From assembly GCA_026184775.1 (NCBI GenBank), contig JANCYW010000002.1, forward strand, positions 534,092 to 598,091: DNA of 64,000 nucleotides, given 5' to 3'. Positions 1 through 9,561 of this stretch are shown here, piece after piece. Both the position numbers and the translations under genes were made by a program. Every line of letters begins with the position of its first letter. Position 1 is the stretch's first letter. The notes under the pieces are model-generated. The model saw nothing but the letters and a program-made list of their open reading frames with translations, was not told the origin of the DNA and did no database searches. The DNA is from Cyanidium caldarium (taxonomy: Eukaryota > Rhodophyta > Bangiophyceae > Cyanidiales > Cyanidiaceae).

Positions 1-649
1 CAAGGAGTGAACCGCGCCAAAGATTTCCCTACTGAGAACGTTGTCGGCCGCGATGGGCTGCACTCGTTGTCGGCGCGCCAGACACCTGCACGCCGACGAC
101 CGCAACGAGCAACGGCCGTCCACACACACACACACACGACAACCACGATCGTCGCACCGATCCGCACACTTCGCCCACAACACCCGTCAGCGAGGCGTGC
201 GGCCGGTGATGGAAATGGGGGGGAATGGCGCCTCACCCAAATGGGCAGCGAGCGTCACTGGCGGCGCCGCTCCGAGGCACGCGCACCGCAGCCACCGACC
301 ACCACCGAGGGCAACGGCGGTGCACGCGCTCGACCCTAAAGTGAGACGCTCCACAAGCAGCCTCGTGGGGCCCGCAAACCTGTGCCGCTCTATTGTGCGT
401 GCGTGCTACTTGTCGCTGTCGCGCCGCCATCAGATCCACCTCCGTCGTGCTTCCCGCGGTCGAACACGGGCGGCGGTGACAAGTCCAAACGAGCGAGAGC
501 GCGCACGCGCCAAAAATTGCGCGCAGCGCCCAGTTTCGGTCGAGCGACGGGACCGGAGACGAGCATGCACAGCGTGGCTTATACGAGCGACAATACGTTC
601 TACACACCGAACGGCCGCGACGGGAGGTCACGTCGATCCCCCTCTTCTC
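1..649. other. gene-free stretch at the left edge
   Basis: No convincing gene is seen on either strand. The open frames here are Arg/Pro/His-rich, overlap one another and look like the chance frames of GC-rich DNA. A short CA tract lies near 121-137. A 3' UTR of the DUF202 gene that ends at 650 probably occupies the right part. A gene entering from the left cannot be excluded. Confidence 0.5.
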
Positions 650-1120
650 CTAGACGTAGGTCAGAACTAGCGAAAGGATCACTGCGGCACCGAGAAAAAC
701 GGCCACGAACCATGGAAACACGGTATCGGGCGCGAAGAGTCGGCGTTCCAGCGCGGCCGCCTGCCAATGGTAGCGCCACAGGCCGATGAACAGCGCCACC
801 TGGCCGAGCGCCACCAGCATGGTGCCGGTGACGCGCGCCAGCGGCAGTTTGATGAGTTTGGCGACGACCACGCCCAGCGCTACCGCGGAGGCGCTGGTGC
901 GGAACATGGCCAGATTGGTGCGCTCCAGCGCCAACAAGTCGCGCGCGATGCCGTCGGTGTTCTGTCCGCGCCGGAAGCGAACGAGGTCGCGCAGCAGGGT
1001 CGCCCTCGGTTTCCACACATCACTGTGGGCGATGGTGTCTTCGCGACTCCGTTCTCGAGGCGTTTGTTCAAGTCGGCTTGCTGTGGGTGTGGATGGGGCG
1101 TCGAGAGGTCTCGAATTCAT
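650..1120 (-). CDS. DUF202 (YidH/VTC1-like) small membrane protein
   Basis: A 156-residue protein. The region around residues 59-92 carries the DUF202 hallmark RDLLALERTNLAMFRTS followed by a hydrophobic helix. Further helices lie at about 98-115 and 134-154, so three membrane spans are expected, with a basic, polar N-terminus. DUF202 occurs in bacterial YidH-type proteins and in VTC1-type subunits of polyphosphate/SPX-linked complexes; the biochemical role here is unknown. The first ATG in frame is at 1120; upstream in-frame triplets are not ATG. A clear paralogue lies at 50950-51447 with the same core and spacing. The gene is head-to-head with the zinc-finger gene at 1287, sharing a 166-base region. 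Family call is good, function is open. Confidence 0.85.
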   Translation of the reverse strand: MNSRPLDAPSTPTASRLEQTPRERSREDTIAHSDVWKPRATLLRDLVRFRRGQNTDGIARDLLALERTNLAMFRTSASAVALGVVVAKLIKLPLARVTGTMLVALGQVALFIGLWRYHWQAAALERRLFAPDTVFPWFVAVFLGAAVILSLVLTYV

Positions 1121-1286
1121 CCCCAGTGTGGAGTGAAGAGTACCCAAACGATGGTCATGGTGCCGAGCCGGGCAAATCGGTGCGTCGACGCAACGCCCGA
1201 CGCTTGAGACGAGCGATCGCGTGGGAGGGACGTTTGAGAGCGTGCCGCGCCGCGTTCACTCGCACGGCTGCGTTTTACTCGTCGCC

Positions 1287-1796
1287 ATGCCTCCCGGCAC
1301 AGCGTTCTTGCCGGGGATAGCTTTTCGGCATCGACCGCAACGTTTCCACTTGGTTCGCCCGATCCAATCGCCTGTTCACCCCGTCCCGGTCGCTCGCTGT
1401 CGTCGACGACGTCGGCGCCCGCCTCTCGCCCGTCCATTGCGCGCGATGCTGGATGCGACGTTGCAAGAGGTAGCATCCGCTTTTGCTGGCGGTTGCGTAG
1501 GCGTCATGGGCACGCTCATCGCCCTAGAATTGTTGAAAACCCGCATCCGCGAGCGCAAACAGTGCCCGTACTGTGCGGGCCGCGGTCGCCTGGTGTGCGG
1601 CCAGTGCTACGCCTTGGGGCACCGGCCGGCCGGCGACGGCCACCATGGCGCCAACCCGTGCAATCAGTGCGACAGCAGCGGCTACGTCACGTGTAACCAC
1701 TGCGAGGGCAGTGGGAGCCTGCTGCCGTTCGAAGCCGAGCAGGCGCTCCTGAAGAGTTACGAGGACGAGTGGATCCAGGACGACCTCTTCCAATGA
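1287..1796 (+). CDS. LQY1-like membrane-anchored DnaJ-type zinc-finger protein
   Basis: A 169-residue protein with a basic, Pro/Arg-rich N-terminus resembling an organelle transit peptide (about 1-50), one predicted membrane helix (65-83), and four CxxCxxxG-type zinc motifs: CPYCAGRG (93-100), CGQCYALG (104-111), CNQCDSSG (125-132) and CNHCEGSG (136-143). The acidic C-terminus ends EDEWIQDDLFQ. Transit peptide, single helix, four-motif finger and acidic tail match the layout of plant LQY1, a thylakoid zinc-finger protein of photosystem II repair; BSD2 and PSA2 are relatives with the same finger. Plastid location and a thiol/chaperone role are inferred. ATG 1287 is the first in-frame ATG. A second member lies at 62525-63064. 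Confidence 0.8.
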   Translation: MPPGTAFLPGIAFRHRPQRFHLVRPIQSPVHPVPVARCRRRRRRPPLARPLRAMLDATLQEVASAFAGGCVGVMGTLIALELLKTRIRERKQCPYCAGRGRLVCGQCYALGHRPAGDGHHGANPCNQCDSSGYVTCNHCEGSGSLLPFEAEQALLKSYEDEWIQDDLFQ

Positions 1797-2127
1797 AGAA
1801 CGAAGAGGAGAGAACTATGGCACGGGGACCTGAAATGGAATTCATCGACTCGAGCAGGCTCCGAACGGTGGGGACGTGCACCACGTATTTTCTCCCCGCT
1901 CCCCTCTCCGTCTCACGGGCACCCGCGGCATCACGCACCGTGCGCGCGCATCTCGATGCGCGCATTCCAGAACACGCGTTGCACGGACGCCGCACCATCG
2001 CGACGAGATTGCGAGCGATGCCGCAGCGTTTCTCGCTCGATTCGAACGGCTTCCATCGACACGTTGCCCTCGCATTAAGAACACTTTCATCGACCGTTCG
2101 ACACTCTGTACACACGCTCACTGGTCA
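1797..2127. other. intergenic, nothing recognised
   Basis: 331 bases between two plus-strand genes. The open frame of the DUF547 gene extends upstream through this stretch but contains no ATG until 2128, and its translation (Arg/His-rich) shows no domain. Presumed promoter and 5' UTR. Confidence 0.5.
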
Positions 2128-3780
2128 ATGGAGAGTCCATGGGAGGAGGTACCTCGGGAGCAACGGCGGCGCGGGGCTGCGGGCGAGGCGGCCGACGTTA
2201 ACGGCAAGGGCGACGCCGGCTCGCTGCTGACCGCGGAGCTGGTGACGTTGCACGCGCGGGCGTTTGGGCTGGTGTTTGGGCGTTGCGGCGGGGTGCGCAT
2301 GTCGCTGACGAAATATTCTGCGCCGAAGTCGGTGTTGCAACGCGGGACGGGCGCTATGTGGGTGTCGAAGAGGCGGCTGCTGCAGTGGATGCGCACCGAG
2401 ACCGACTGGCTGGGACCATCACCGGCGGCGGGGGCGGGGGCGACTGCCACGCCGCCACCGACGCCGGTGGCGGAGGTCGGCTCGCCGGTGACGCCGCCCT
2501 CTGAAGCCGGAGAGAAGGGCGCGGCGGCTACCCGTAGCAGCTCACCGGTGGACGCGGCGCTGGATGCCGACGCGCAGGCCAAGGCGGAGGCGATTTTGAT
2601 GACGTTGGTGGAGGGCGGTGTGTTGCTGGGCCGGGGCAGCGGCGGTCGCAAGAGCATCGATTCGCCTGCCACTTTCATCCGTTACGCCATCGCTTACCCG
2701 TTGCAGCATTCGGGCAGCCGGGCGCTGAACACGTTGGTGAGCCTGCCGCGCGGTGCGGTGTTGGAGTCGCGTTACGATGCGCGCCTGCTGGCGTTGGAAT
2801 TGGAAAACGTTATGGACCAGCTGCTGCCGGACGTCACCAGCCCGAATGGCGAGAGTGTGGATTACGCGGCGGTGCGCCGGCACCCGCAGTTCCCGCGGTG
2901 GCTGGCGCTGGCCACGCTCCTCGCCTGGTGTCGCCATCCGGACGACTCGCTACCTGCTGACAGCGAGAAAGTGGCATTTTACGTGAACATCCACAACATG
3001 ATGGCGATCCAGACCAAGGCGACCGTGCACGCCGCCGCGCCGCGCCGCCAGGCCGATGGCACGCTGGCGCGCGCGCGTGGCTACCCGAACCTGTACGAGC
3101 TGGAGATGTTCTTACACAAAACGTATCTGGTGTTGTGCGGCGAGCTGGTGTCGTTGTGCACGCTGAAGAACGCGGTCATTCGGGGGCAGCGCCTGCGGGG
3201 CGGCCGCACCACCAGTTGTCTGTCGGCGTTGGCGGTGAAGCAGGTGGATCCGCGGGTGCATTTCGTGCTCAACTGGGGCGCCAAGTCGTGTCCGGCGCTG
3301 CGCACGCTGCATCTGAAGGAGTGCGATGCCGAGTTGGATGCGGCTACGGCGGCGTTTCTAGCGGATCGCCGTCAGGTGGAGGTGGTCGAGCGCAACCACA
3401 CCCTCACGATGTCGCGTCTGTTTCTGTGGTACCGCGGCGACTTTACCAAGGCGCGCACCGACCTCGGCCTGTTGGAATGGATGCAGGCGCACGCGTCGGA
3501 CCCGTCGGCGGCGACGACCGCCCGTTTGCGCGAGGTGGTGAGCGAGATGCGTCGCCGCGAAGGGACCATTCGGAACGAGAGGAAACAGAGACTGGCCAAG
3601 CGAAAGCAGAACACGGCCATGGTGGCGGTGCAGTGGCGGGCGCTGTGGCCGGGCGATTGGTTCCGCCCGAACGGATCGCTGCCGGCGGCGTGGCGCCTGC
3701 GTTATCGCCGCTTCGATTATGGCGACAATGCCTTCGGCGCCGGGCATCACCACGTGTTCCTGCCGGAGAATATGTGTTAA
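2128..3780 (+). CDS. DEP-like plus DUF547 domain protein
   Basis: A 550-residue protein. The DUF547 domain spans about residues 281-435. It shows VAFYVNIHNMMA at its start, then HFVLNWGAKSCPAL (the family's LNCGA.SCP block with Trp for Cys), and closes with LFLWYRGDF. Residues about 57-190 resemble a DEP fold (WVSKRRLLQWM near its start, ILMTLVEGGVLLGR near its end), interrupted by an Ala/Pro-rich insert. Plants have DEP-glutaredoxin-DUF547 proteins of unknown function; this one lacks a visible glutaredoxin part. The start is the first ATG in frame, with the local ATGGAGAGTCC. The 3' end is convergent with GPI, 181 bases away. Molecular function unknown. Confidence 0.85.
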   Translation: MESPWEEVPREQRRRGAAGEAADVNGKGDAGSLLTAELVTLHARAFGLVFGRCGGVRMSLTKYSAPKSVLQRGTGAMWVSKRRLLQWMRTETDWLGPSPAAGAGATATPPPTPVAEVGSPVTPPSEAGEKGAAATRSSSPVDAALDADAQAKAEAILMTLVEGGVLLGRGSGGRKSIDSPATFIRYAIAYPLQHSGSRALNTLVSLPRGAVLESRYDARLLALELENVMDQLLPDVTSPNGESVDYAAVRRHPQFPRWLALATLLAWCRHPDDSLPADSEKVAFYVNIHNMMAIQTKATVHAAAPRRQADGTLARARGYPNLYELEMFLHKTYLVLCGELVSLCTLKNAVIRGQRLRGGRTTSCLSALAVKQVDPRVHFVLNWGAKSCPALRTLHLKECDAELDAATAAFLADRRQVEVVERNHTLTMSRLFLWYRGDFTKARTDLGLLEWMQAHASDPSAATTARLREVVSEMRRREGTIRNERKQRLAKRKQNTAMVAVQWRALWPGDWFRPNGSLPAAWRLRYRRFDYGDNAFGAGHHHVFLPENMC

Positions 3781-3961
3781 CGGACCCGCAAGAAAACATG
3801 GGCGGACGGGTGGACAAGCTCAAACACCGTCGACAGCGGGCATGTGTGAGTAGGGAACGGCATTGCGTGGCGATCGGCGGGCGCCGACCTCGCCGCGTCT
3901 CGACAAGCGAGGAACGTAAAACCATTGACGGGGACCAATGTATTTACCAACGGCTGCCTCT

Positions 3962-5677
3962 CTACACGTCCTTCTCCAGATACGACTGCAGCAGGGCGCG
4001 CGTGCTGGCATTAAACGCGGCGGATACCGCGTCGCCCGACTTGTCCCGGCGCTGCTGGAGCTCCTGGCGCACGCGCTTGGCCAGCACCTTGCCCAGCTCG
4101 ACGCCCCACTGGTCGAAACTGTTCAGCCCCCAGATAAAGCCCTCGACGCAGGTGCGGTGCTCGAACAGCGCCAGCAGCCCGCCAAGGGTGAACGCGTCCA
4201 GCACCGTGCACAGCAGGCTGGAGGAAGGTCGGTTGCCGGCGAACACCTTGTGCGGTATCAGCGACTCGGGCACGCCCTCCGCTCGCAGCTGCTCGGCCGA
4301 TTTGCCGACGGCCAGCGCATCCGGCTGCGCAAAAAAGTTGCTCATCAGCTCGTCGTGGTTGCTCACCGGATAGCCGGGCACTGTGCGCGGCGTCTGCGAG
4401 CGCCGGAAACCGATAAAGTCCGCCGGCACCACGCGTCCCTGGTGCATCAGCTGGTAGAAGGAGTGCTGGCCGTTGGTGCCGGGCTCGCCGAAATTCACCA
4501 CCCCGGTGGCATCGGCCGTCCACAGATCGCGCCCGTCCAGCCGCACCCGCTTGCCGTTGCTCTCCATGTCCACCTGCTGAATGTGCGGTGCCAGCTTCAG
4601 CAGCGCCTGGCTATAGGGCAGCAGGGCGCGTGTCGGATACCCCAAAAAGGTGGCGTTCCACACGCCCCACAGCCCGTACAGCACCGGCAGATTGCGTCGT
4701 CCGTCGCGCTCACCGACGAAATGCACGTCCATCGCGTGCGCGCCCGCCAAAAACTGCTGCATCACTGCAAAACCGTAATGCAGCGACAGCGGCACCAGGC
4801 CCACTGCACTGCATACCGAGTAGCGACCACCGACCCAGTCCCAGAAACCGAACATGCCGCGCTGCGGGTCGATGCCAAACGCCGCCACCGCCTCGGTGTT
4901 GGTGCTCACCGCCACCATGTGTTGCGCGACCGCGCGCTCGCCCAGCGCGCCCACAATCCACTGTTTGAGGGTGCGCGCGTTCAGCATGGTCTCCGCGGTG
5001 GTGAACGTCTTGCTCACCACCACCACCAGGGTCGTCTCTGGCCGCAGGCCGTCCAAGGCGCGGGTCACATCCACCGGATCCACGTTGGCCAAGAAGCGCA
5101 GGCGACGGCCGCGAGCGGCTTGTGCTGCCTGTGCATCGTTGCGCAGCGCCTCGTACACAAACTCCGGCCCCAGATAACTGCCGCCGATGCCGATGGACAC
5201 CACGTCGGTGAGCGGCTGGCCAGTGGCGCCCAGCCAGTCGCGCCCACCGCGCACCTGCTCGGAAAAGTGGTGGATGGCGTCCAGCACCCGATGCACCTCT
5301 TGCAGCGCCTCGACGGGTATGTGGGCGGTGGGCGGCAAGTGATCGTTGGCATCCCGTGGCGCCCGCAGCGCCACGTGCATCACGGAGCGATCCTCGGTGA
5401 CGTTGATGCGCTCACCGCGGAACATGGCGTGCACTTTCTGCTCCAGCCGCATCTCCTCCGCCAACTGCAGCAACAACGTCAGCGTCTCCGGCGTCGCCCG
5501 CTGCCGCGAATAGTCCAACAGCAAGTCCCGGTACTGCACCCGGAACGCCGCACACCGCTCTGCGTCTTGCAGCAGCTGCGACAAGTGCAGCCGGCGGATG
5601 GTCTCGTCCGCGTGCCGTTGCAACGCCGTCCACGACTCCGGTAGGTGGGAGCGCGGAAGAGAGGCGGAACTGGACAT
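3962..5677 (-). CDS. GPI: glucose-6-phosphate isomerase
   Basis: A 571-residue enzyme interconverting glucose-6-phosphate and fructose-6-phosphate in glycolysis and gluconeogenesis. Family blocks appear in order: [11 protein letters not shown] (near 159), [46 protein letters not shown] (near 400), [12 protein letters not shown], and the signature [12 protein letters not shown] (near 520), which belongs to the standard PGI pattern. The length matches eukaryotic cytosolic forms. The chosen start, ATG at 5677, begins [10 protein letters not shown] and removes 93 poorly conserved upstream residues that are open in frame. No obvious transit peptide, so cytosolic is the simplest reading. A GA/CA tract (5723-5746) lies about 50-70 bases upstream of the start. 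Confidence 0.97.
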   Translation of the reverse strand: MSSSASLPRSHLPESWTALQRHADETIRRLHLSQLLQDAERCAAFRVQYRDLLLDYSRQRATPETLTLLLQLAEEMRLEQKVHAMFRGERINVTEDRSVMHVALRAPRDANDHLPPTAHIPVEALQEVHRVLDAIHHFSEQVRGGRDWLGATGQPLTDVVSIGIGGSYLGPEFVYEALRNDAQAAQAARGRRLRFLANVDPVDVTRALDGLRPETTLVVVVSKTFTTAETMLNARTLKQWIVGALGERAVAQHMVAVSTNTEAVAAFGIDPQRGMFGFWDWVGGRYSVCSAVGLVPLSLHYGFAVMQQFLAGAHAMDVHFVGERDGRRNLPVLYGLWGVWNATFLGYPTRALLPYSQALLKLAPHIQQVDMESNGKRVRLDGRDLWTADATGVVNFGEPGTNGQHSFYQLMHQGRVVPADFIGFRRSQTPRTVPGYPVSNHDELMSNFFAQPDALAVGKSAEQLRAEGVPESLIPHKVFAGNRPSSSLLCTVLDAFTLGGLLALFEHRTCVEGFIWGLNSFDQWGVELGKVLAKRVRQELQQRRDKSGDAVSAAFNASTRALLQSYLEKDV

Positions 5678-5722
5678 CCCTATGAAGACCGGGTGATGGA
5701 GGATGAGAAAATCTGAGACAGA

Positions 5723-5746
5723 GACACACACAGAGAGAGAGAGAGC
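5723..5746. repeat. CA/GA microsatellite upstream of GPI
   Basis: ACACACACAGAGAGAGAGAG-type simple sequence, read as a CT-rich tract on the GPI sense strand, about 50-70 bases before its ATG. Similar tracts precede other genes in the window (7744, 21355). Confidence 0.7.
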
Positions 5747-5972
5747 CGCAGACTCACACGGTCGTCCACCGATCCGAGGTGCCGATCGGGTGCCGGTGCA
5801 CACGACTCCCCACCACCGCGCCGCAGCCGTCGCTCCAATTCTTCGCTCCTGCCGCCGCGTTCTCGCGTCGGGTGCGCGGACCCGCATAGGGCGAAACACG
5901 CACGGCCCGCCGGTTGCATCCATCACCACCGCCTCCACAAACGTCCACTTGTTCACGTATACGACGGGCGCT

Positions 5973-7466
5973 TTATCGCGACGGTCGTGACGACAGCGGT
6001 GGTGAGGAGGGATCGCGGTGGCCGACGCCGGCGGCAGAGGAGCCGCTACCGGCCGCGATGACCCGGGAGCGGTCCATGAAAAAGGCTAAAATATCGGACA
6101 GGGAGATGACGCCCAGCACGTGCTGCTGCTCGTCGACCACGAACACTTGGCGCACCCGAAAGTCGTATCCGAGGTGTTGGAATACGGTGTTGAGGGTGTC
6201 GTGCGGGTTGCAGGTGGCGAGGCGGTGCGAGCGGTGGCGACGTTGCTGGGTCAGCCGCGGGTGGTCACGCACCTTCACGGTGGTGTCGCGCAGCAGGTGA
6301 TAGCGCCATCGTAGCGAAAAGTTAGGGGCGGGTGCTGCGGCGTTGTGCTCGATGCGTTCTGGCGATGGCGCCGGCGTGGTATGCAGCAGCTCGGGGGCGA
6401 TCAGCCACAGCGCATCGGTGCGCGACAGCACGTTGACGAGGGCGCCGGCCTCGTTGACCACCGGTAGGGCGTGCACATCGCCGTCTACCATGAGGCGCAG
6501 CGCGTCCTGCAGGGACTGGTTCTCGTTGACGGTCAGCACGTCTTGAAAAGTGCCGATCCGCAGCATCTCGATCGGCACCGAGAACAGCTCCAACAGCGTC
6601 GCCGAGGTGCCGGCGGCCGCCACCGCGTCCGCTGGCAACTCCGCACTTGCGTCTTGGTTCAACACCTCGGTCACCTGTTGCGCCGCCAGTTGCTCGCTGA
6701 GAAACGACAGGATGCGCGCGTGGTCCAACACCGACAGCACCGTCTTATCCACCCCGCTGATCAGCGGCAGATGATGGATGTGGTGATCGCGCAGCAGCAC
6801 CGACGCCTCGTACAGCGAGCCGTTGGCGCGGCACGTGACCATTTGGAACGAGTTGTGTCGTGGCAGACGACCGTAGGACCACTTGGCCGGTGGTCGCAGC
6901 CACAGCGATGAGGGCGCCGCCAGAGCCCCATCGCCCGCGCGCTTGCGAGCCACGCCCGCACCGCTGCCATAGCTGGCGTCGGCGTCGGTGCCGCCTCTTC
7001 GACAAAATTGCAACCACCCGTCCAATGTCTGCGCGTGCAATAGTGCCAGCGCGCGTTGATCATACTGGTCGTCGCTCAGCGAGCGCCGCACCGCCTCGCC
7101 GCCGCCGCTGTCCTCCACTGCGCCGTCCTCGGCGTCCAGTCGTTCCTGGAGAAACAACAAGATCTCCCCAACGTCCGCCGTAGATAACATTCCCACCAGT
7201 TCCTGACTCGATGACGCATCCCACAATAGCGCCACCGCTGTCTGCTGCTCCAGCAGCGCCGCAAACGCATCGGCGAGCGACAGCCCCACCTCCAACACCA
7301 CCACCCGCGAGTTCATCGGCAACACCTCGTCTACGCGCCGCTCCTTCATAAACCGCGTCACTGCCGCCCGAGCCACCTCCAGGTGTCGAGCCATGGTCTG
7401 CGCACCAGCAGCGCCATCGCCAGCAGTTGATGACGCCGGCACGTCGTCCGCTCCCGGGGGCTCCAT
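5973..7466 (-). CDS. CBS-domain protein, AMPK-gamma/SNF4-like
   Basis: A 497-residue protein with repeated CBS motifs. Recognisable halves include [21 protein letters not shown] near the N-terminus, [13 protein letters not shown] in the middle, [15 protein letters not shown] with VHALPVV, and a last repeat with [22 protein letters not shown]. Two tandem CBS pairs and the overall length resemble the gamma subunit of SNF1/AMP-activated kinase, which senses adenine nucleotides; other four-CBS proteins are possible. No transit peptide is evident. The ATG at 7466 is preferred; ATG 7394 ([10 protein letters not shown]) is an alternative and lies just before the first conserved segment. It is on the same strand as GPI, 295 bases upstream of it. 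Confidence 0.8.
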   Translation of the reverse strand: MEPPGADDVPASSTAGDGAAGAQTMARHLEVARAAVTRFMKERRVDEVLPMNSRVVVLEVGLSLADAFAALLEQQTAVALLWDASSSQELVGMLSTADVGEILLFLQERLDAEDGAVEDSGGGEAVRRSLSDDQYDQRALALLHAQTLDGWLQFCRRGGTDADASYGSGAGVARKRAGDGALAAPSSLWLRPPAKWSYGRLPRHNSFQMVTCRANGSLYEASVLLRDHHIHHLPLISGVDKTVLSVLDHARILSFLSEQLAAQQVTEVLNQDASAELPADAVAAAGTSATLLELFSVPIEMLRIGTFQDVLTVNENQSLQDALRLMVDGDVHALPVVNEAGALVNVLSRTDALWLIAPELLHTTPAPSPERIEHNAAAPAPNFSLRWRYHLLRDTTVKVRDHPRLTQQRRHRSHRLATCNPHDTLNTVFQHLGYDFRVRQVFVVDEQQHVLGVISLSDILAFFMDRSRVIAAGSGSSAAGVGHRDPSSPPLSSRPSR

Positions 7467-7948
7467 GGCGTCCCGCCGGTAGCAACGCCCGCGCCGTCGC
7501 CCGCTCGTCGACGTCCCGGCGGCGCGCACCCGTCCGCCCACAGCTGCTGACAATTAGGGATCCGTCGGGAGCGGTGTCTGCAGCTCCGAGGTGTCTATGG
7601 CTCGGGCCATGAGCCGGTCGCCGCCAACGGCCCGCCGAGGAAACACACCGGCAGCGCGATACCTGGCGGCGTCCACCGAGGGCTGCGGGATCCGGCGCGG
7701 GCGCCATGCATGGCGAGGCACCGCGGGGCGGGAGACCATCGACAGAGAGAGAGAGAGAGAGACGGGGTTGTGTTGGTTGGTGTCCACGGCAAGGGGTCGC
7801 TCCGAGCGGCGCTCGCCACAGTTTATGTACAGACCAGCATCGACGATGGAGGCCGCCATCGGCCATCACACCCTCACACTGCGATGCTCGCCACAGTTTA
7901 TGTACAGACCAGCATCACCGATGGAGGCCGCCATCGGCCATCACACCC
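7467..7948. other. intergenic with GA tract and tandem repeat
   Basis: 482 bases between the start of the CBS gene and the stop of the TraB gene, both on the minus strand. It holds a GA tract (7744-7762) and most of a 70-base direct repeat (7811-7880 and 7886-7955), described separately. No gene is seen. Confidence 0.6.
7744..7762. repeat. GA dinucleotide microsatellite
   Basis: An uninterrupted GA run of about 19 bases, roughly 280 bases upstream of the CBS-domain gene start (CT-rich on its sense strand). Confidence 0.8.
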
Positions 7949-7955
7949 TCACACT
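7811..7955. repeat. 70-bp tandem direct repeat over the TraB gene stop codon
   Basis: Bases 7811-7880 and 7886-7955 are the same 70 bases apart from two substitutions near the middle (CGACG against CACCG), separated by 5 bases (period 75). The right copy contains the TraB stop codon at 7949-7951 and the left copy contains the matching triplet at 7874-7876, so the 3' end of the gene has been duplicated into its own 3' UTR. A recent slippage or unequal-exchange event is inferred. Confidence 0.9.
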
Positions 7956-9070
7956 TCTCCTTGCGTTGTCGCCCGCACCAGCTGCGCCTCTCGTCGCAGG
8001 CGCCGTTCGATGCCGTCCATGTGCCCAAGACCGACGATGGCCACGACGCGCTCGCCGGGCGCATTCAGGATGGATTGCGCCAGAATGGCGTCGCGTTCGT
8101 GCAGCAGCGGTCGCATCAGCTCCGGCAGGTACCGTCCGATAAAGTGGTTGAATTGGCGCACACGCGGTCGATTCAACAGCTGATCCACCACATCGGCGGT
8201 GCCGCCGGGCACTGAGCCGCGTCGCTGGATCGCTTCCCGCAGGTTGCGCTCGAATTCGGCCACCTCGGCGGGCACCTGAAACTGTTTGGGTCGCAGAAGG
8301 ATCTCCAGAAAGTGGCTCCGCAATTCGGTGATGATGCGGTCCAGCGTCTCGCGGGCGTTGCGGTCTCCGTAGACGACTCGGGCGCCGAGCGCTTCCGCCT
8401 CACGGATGGCGTTCATGAATTCGCCGCCGGGAATGAGGCCGGCCACCCGGAAACTGCGATACCAGCTGCGCAACATCGGCTCCAGCAGTTTGGCCAGCAA
8501 CGAGCCGCTCCGGTTGCTAGAAAACGACTGGAACAGGTCCGTGAGGAACGATTCGCCACTGTCGTGAGTGTCGCGCTCCATCTCGCGTCGCAGGCGCTCC
8601 GCTCGCCGGGCATCCAACTCCACCACCACCGTGTCCGGGCGCACCGTGCGGATCAGCTCAGTGGTCTGCTCCGCCGAACGCGGCGATATGTGCGCCGTGC
8701 CCAAAATATACACCACCGAGCCGTTGCACGGATTCCGCAGCTGCACCGGGTTGTCGTCGGTGACCTCGGCGTCGTCGTTCAGCGGCGCCGTGTGCCCGCT
8801 GGAAAAACGCGTCAGCGTCATCGCCGGCGACGCTCCACAAACTGGCCCGCGCGGCCCCCGCCCTGGCACCACCAGCGGTGACAGACCGACGTGCTGTGGC
8901 CAACCGCCCCAGGCAGCGCCGACGCCCACGCGCCTCCGTGCAGGCCGTTTCCACCCGCGGTGCCCGGCGATCACCGGATTGCCGCCGCCGCCGCCACTTG
9001 GCCGGAACGCTTGACGCCCGCTTCCCCATCCAGCCCGCCATGCCAGCCGGAACGTCTGAAACGCCACCAT
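7949..9070 (-). CDS. TraB/PrgY-domain protein, organelle-targeted
   Basis: A 373-residue protein with a TraB domain in the second two thirds: YILGTAHISPRSAEQ (GTAH near residue 121), TVVVELDARR, ARVVYGDRNARETL, and the C-terminal HERDAILAQSI followed by VVAIVGLGHMDGIE. The TraB/PrgY family was named for enterococcal pheromone shutdown and shares conserved GTxH, Glu and Arg/His positions with TIKI-like enzymes; eukaryotic TRABD members are mitochondrial or plastid proteins. The first ~100 residues are basic and Gly/Pro-rich (MVAFQTFRLAWRAGWG...), as expected of a transit peptide. ATG 9070 is preferred; an ATG at 9280 gives a much longer Arg-rich N-terminus. The stop lies in a duplicated segment. 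Divergent from FtsZ. Confidence 0.8.
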   Translation of the reverse strand: MVAFQTFRLAWRAGWGSGRQAFRPSGGGGGNPVIAGHRGWKRPARRRVGVGAAWGGWPQHVGLSPLVVPGRGPRGPVCGASPAMTLTRFSSGHTAPLNDDAEVTDDNPVQLRNPCNGSVVYILGTAHISPRSAEQTTELIRTVRPDTVVVELDARRAERLRREMERDTHDSGESFLTDLFQSFSSNRSGSLLAKLLEPMLRSWYRSFRVAGLIPGGEFMNAIREAEALGARVVYGDRNARETLDRIITELRSHFLEILLRPKQFQVPAEVAEFERNLREAIQRRGSVPGGTADVVDQLLNRPRVRQFNHFIGRYLPELMRPLLHERDAILAQSILNAPGERVVAIVGLGHMDGIERRLRREAQLVRATTQGEV

Positions 9071-9561
9071 GGGCACGCGCTCGAGCGCCCCCCGGGCGGT
9101 GTCTGTCGCGGCCGCCTCGGACGCGAGGCAGGCTCGAGTGGGGGTGGTGAAGAGCGCGCGCGCGGGCGAGCGAGCGATCTCGCGTCGCGACACACAACAC
9201 GCAGCGCGGGCGATCGGGGGCACATCGCGCGCGCGCGCGCGCGAAAGGGCGGAATCGCAGCGCAGCGGCGCGAATGCCATCACTCGGATCGGCTGCCGAC
9301 GACGGAGGGCGGTGCAGGTGCTGCGGCGGAGACCGGTGGTGTCTGGGGAGAGTGCGCGCTGTGGGAAGGAGTGTTGCAGAGGAGCACGCGCTCGGAGGGT
9401 ATCCAGGAGTCGGTTCGTGGGATTGCTTGGTGGTTGCAGAGGCGGTAACTGGCTGCTTTGGGGGCGCCGTCGCTGGGGAGACCGGAGAGGTGCGCCACGT
9501 CTTCCCGCCAAAATTCGCGTCACCTTCACGCTCCCCTGGACGACTGCCAACCGCTCCCAAC
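9071..9561. promoter_or_regulatory. shared divergent upstream region of TraB and FtsZ genes
   Basis: 491 bases between two divergent starts. It contains an 18-base alternating CG run (9226-9243), a sequence type able to form Z-DNA. Promoter function is inferred from position only; no motif is recognised. Confidence 0.4.

Noticed and set aside
3938-5644. A 568-codon open frame opposite the GPI gene
   Set aside because: It lies wholly antisense to a certain GPI gene, is His/Gln/Arg-rich and has no domain; long antisense frames are common in GC-rich genes.
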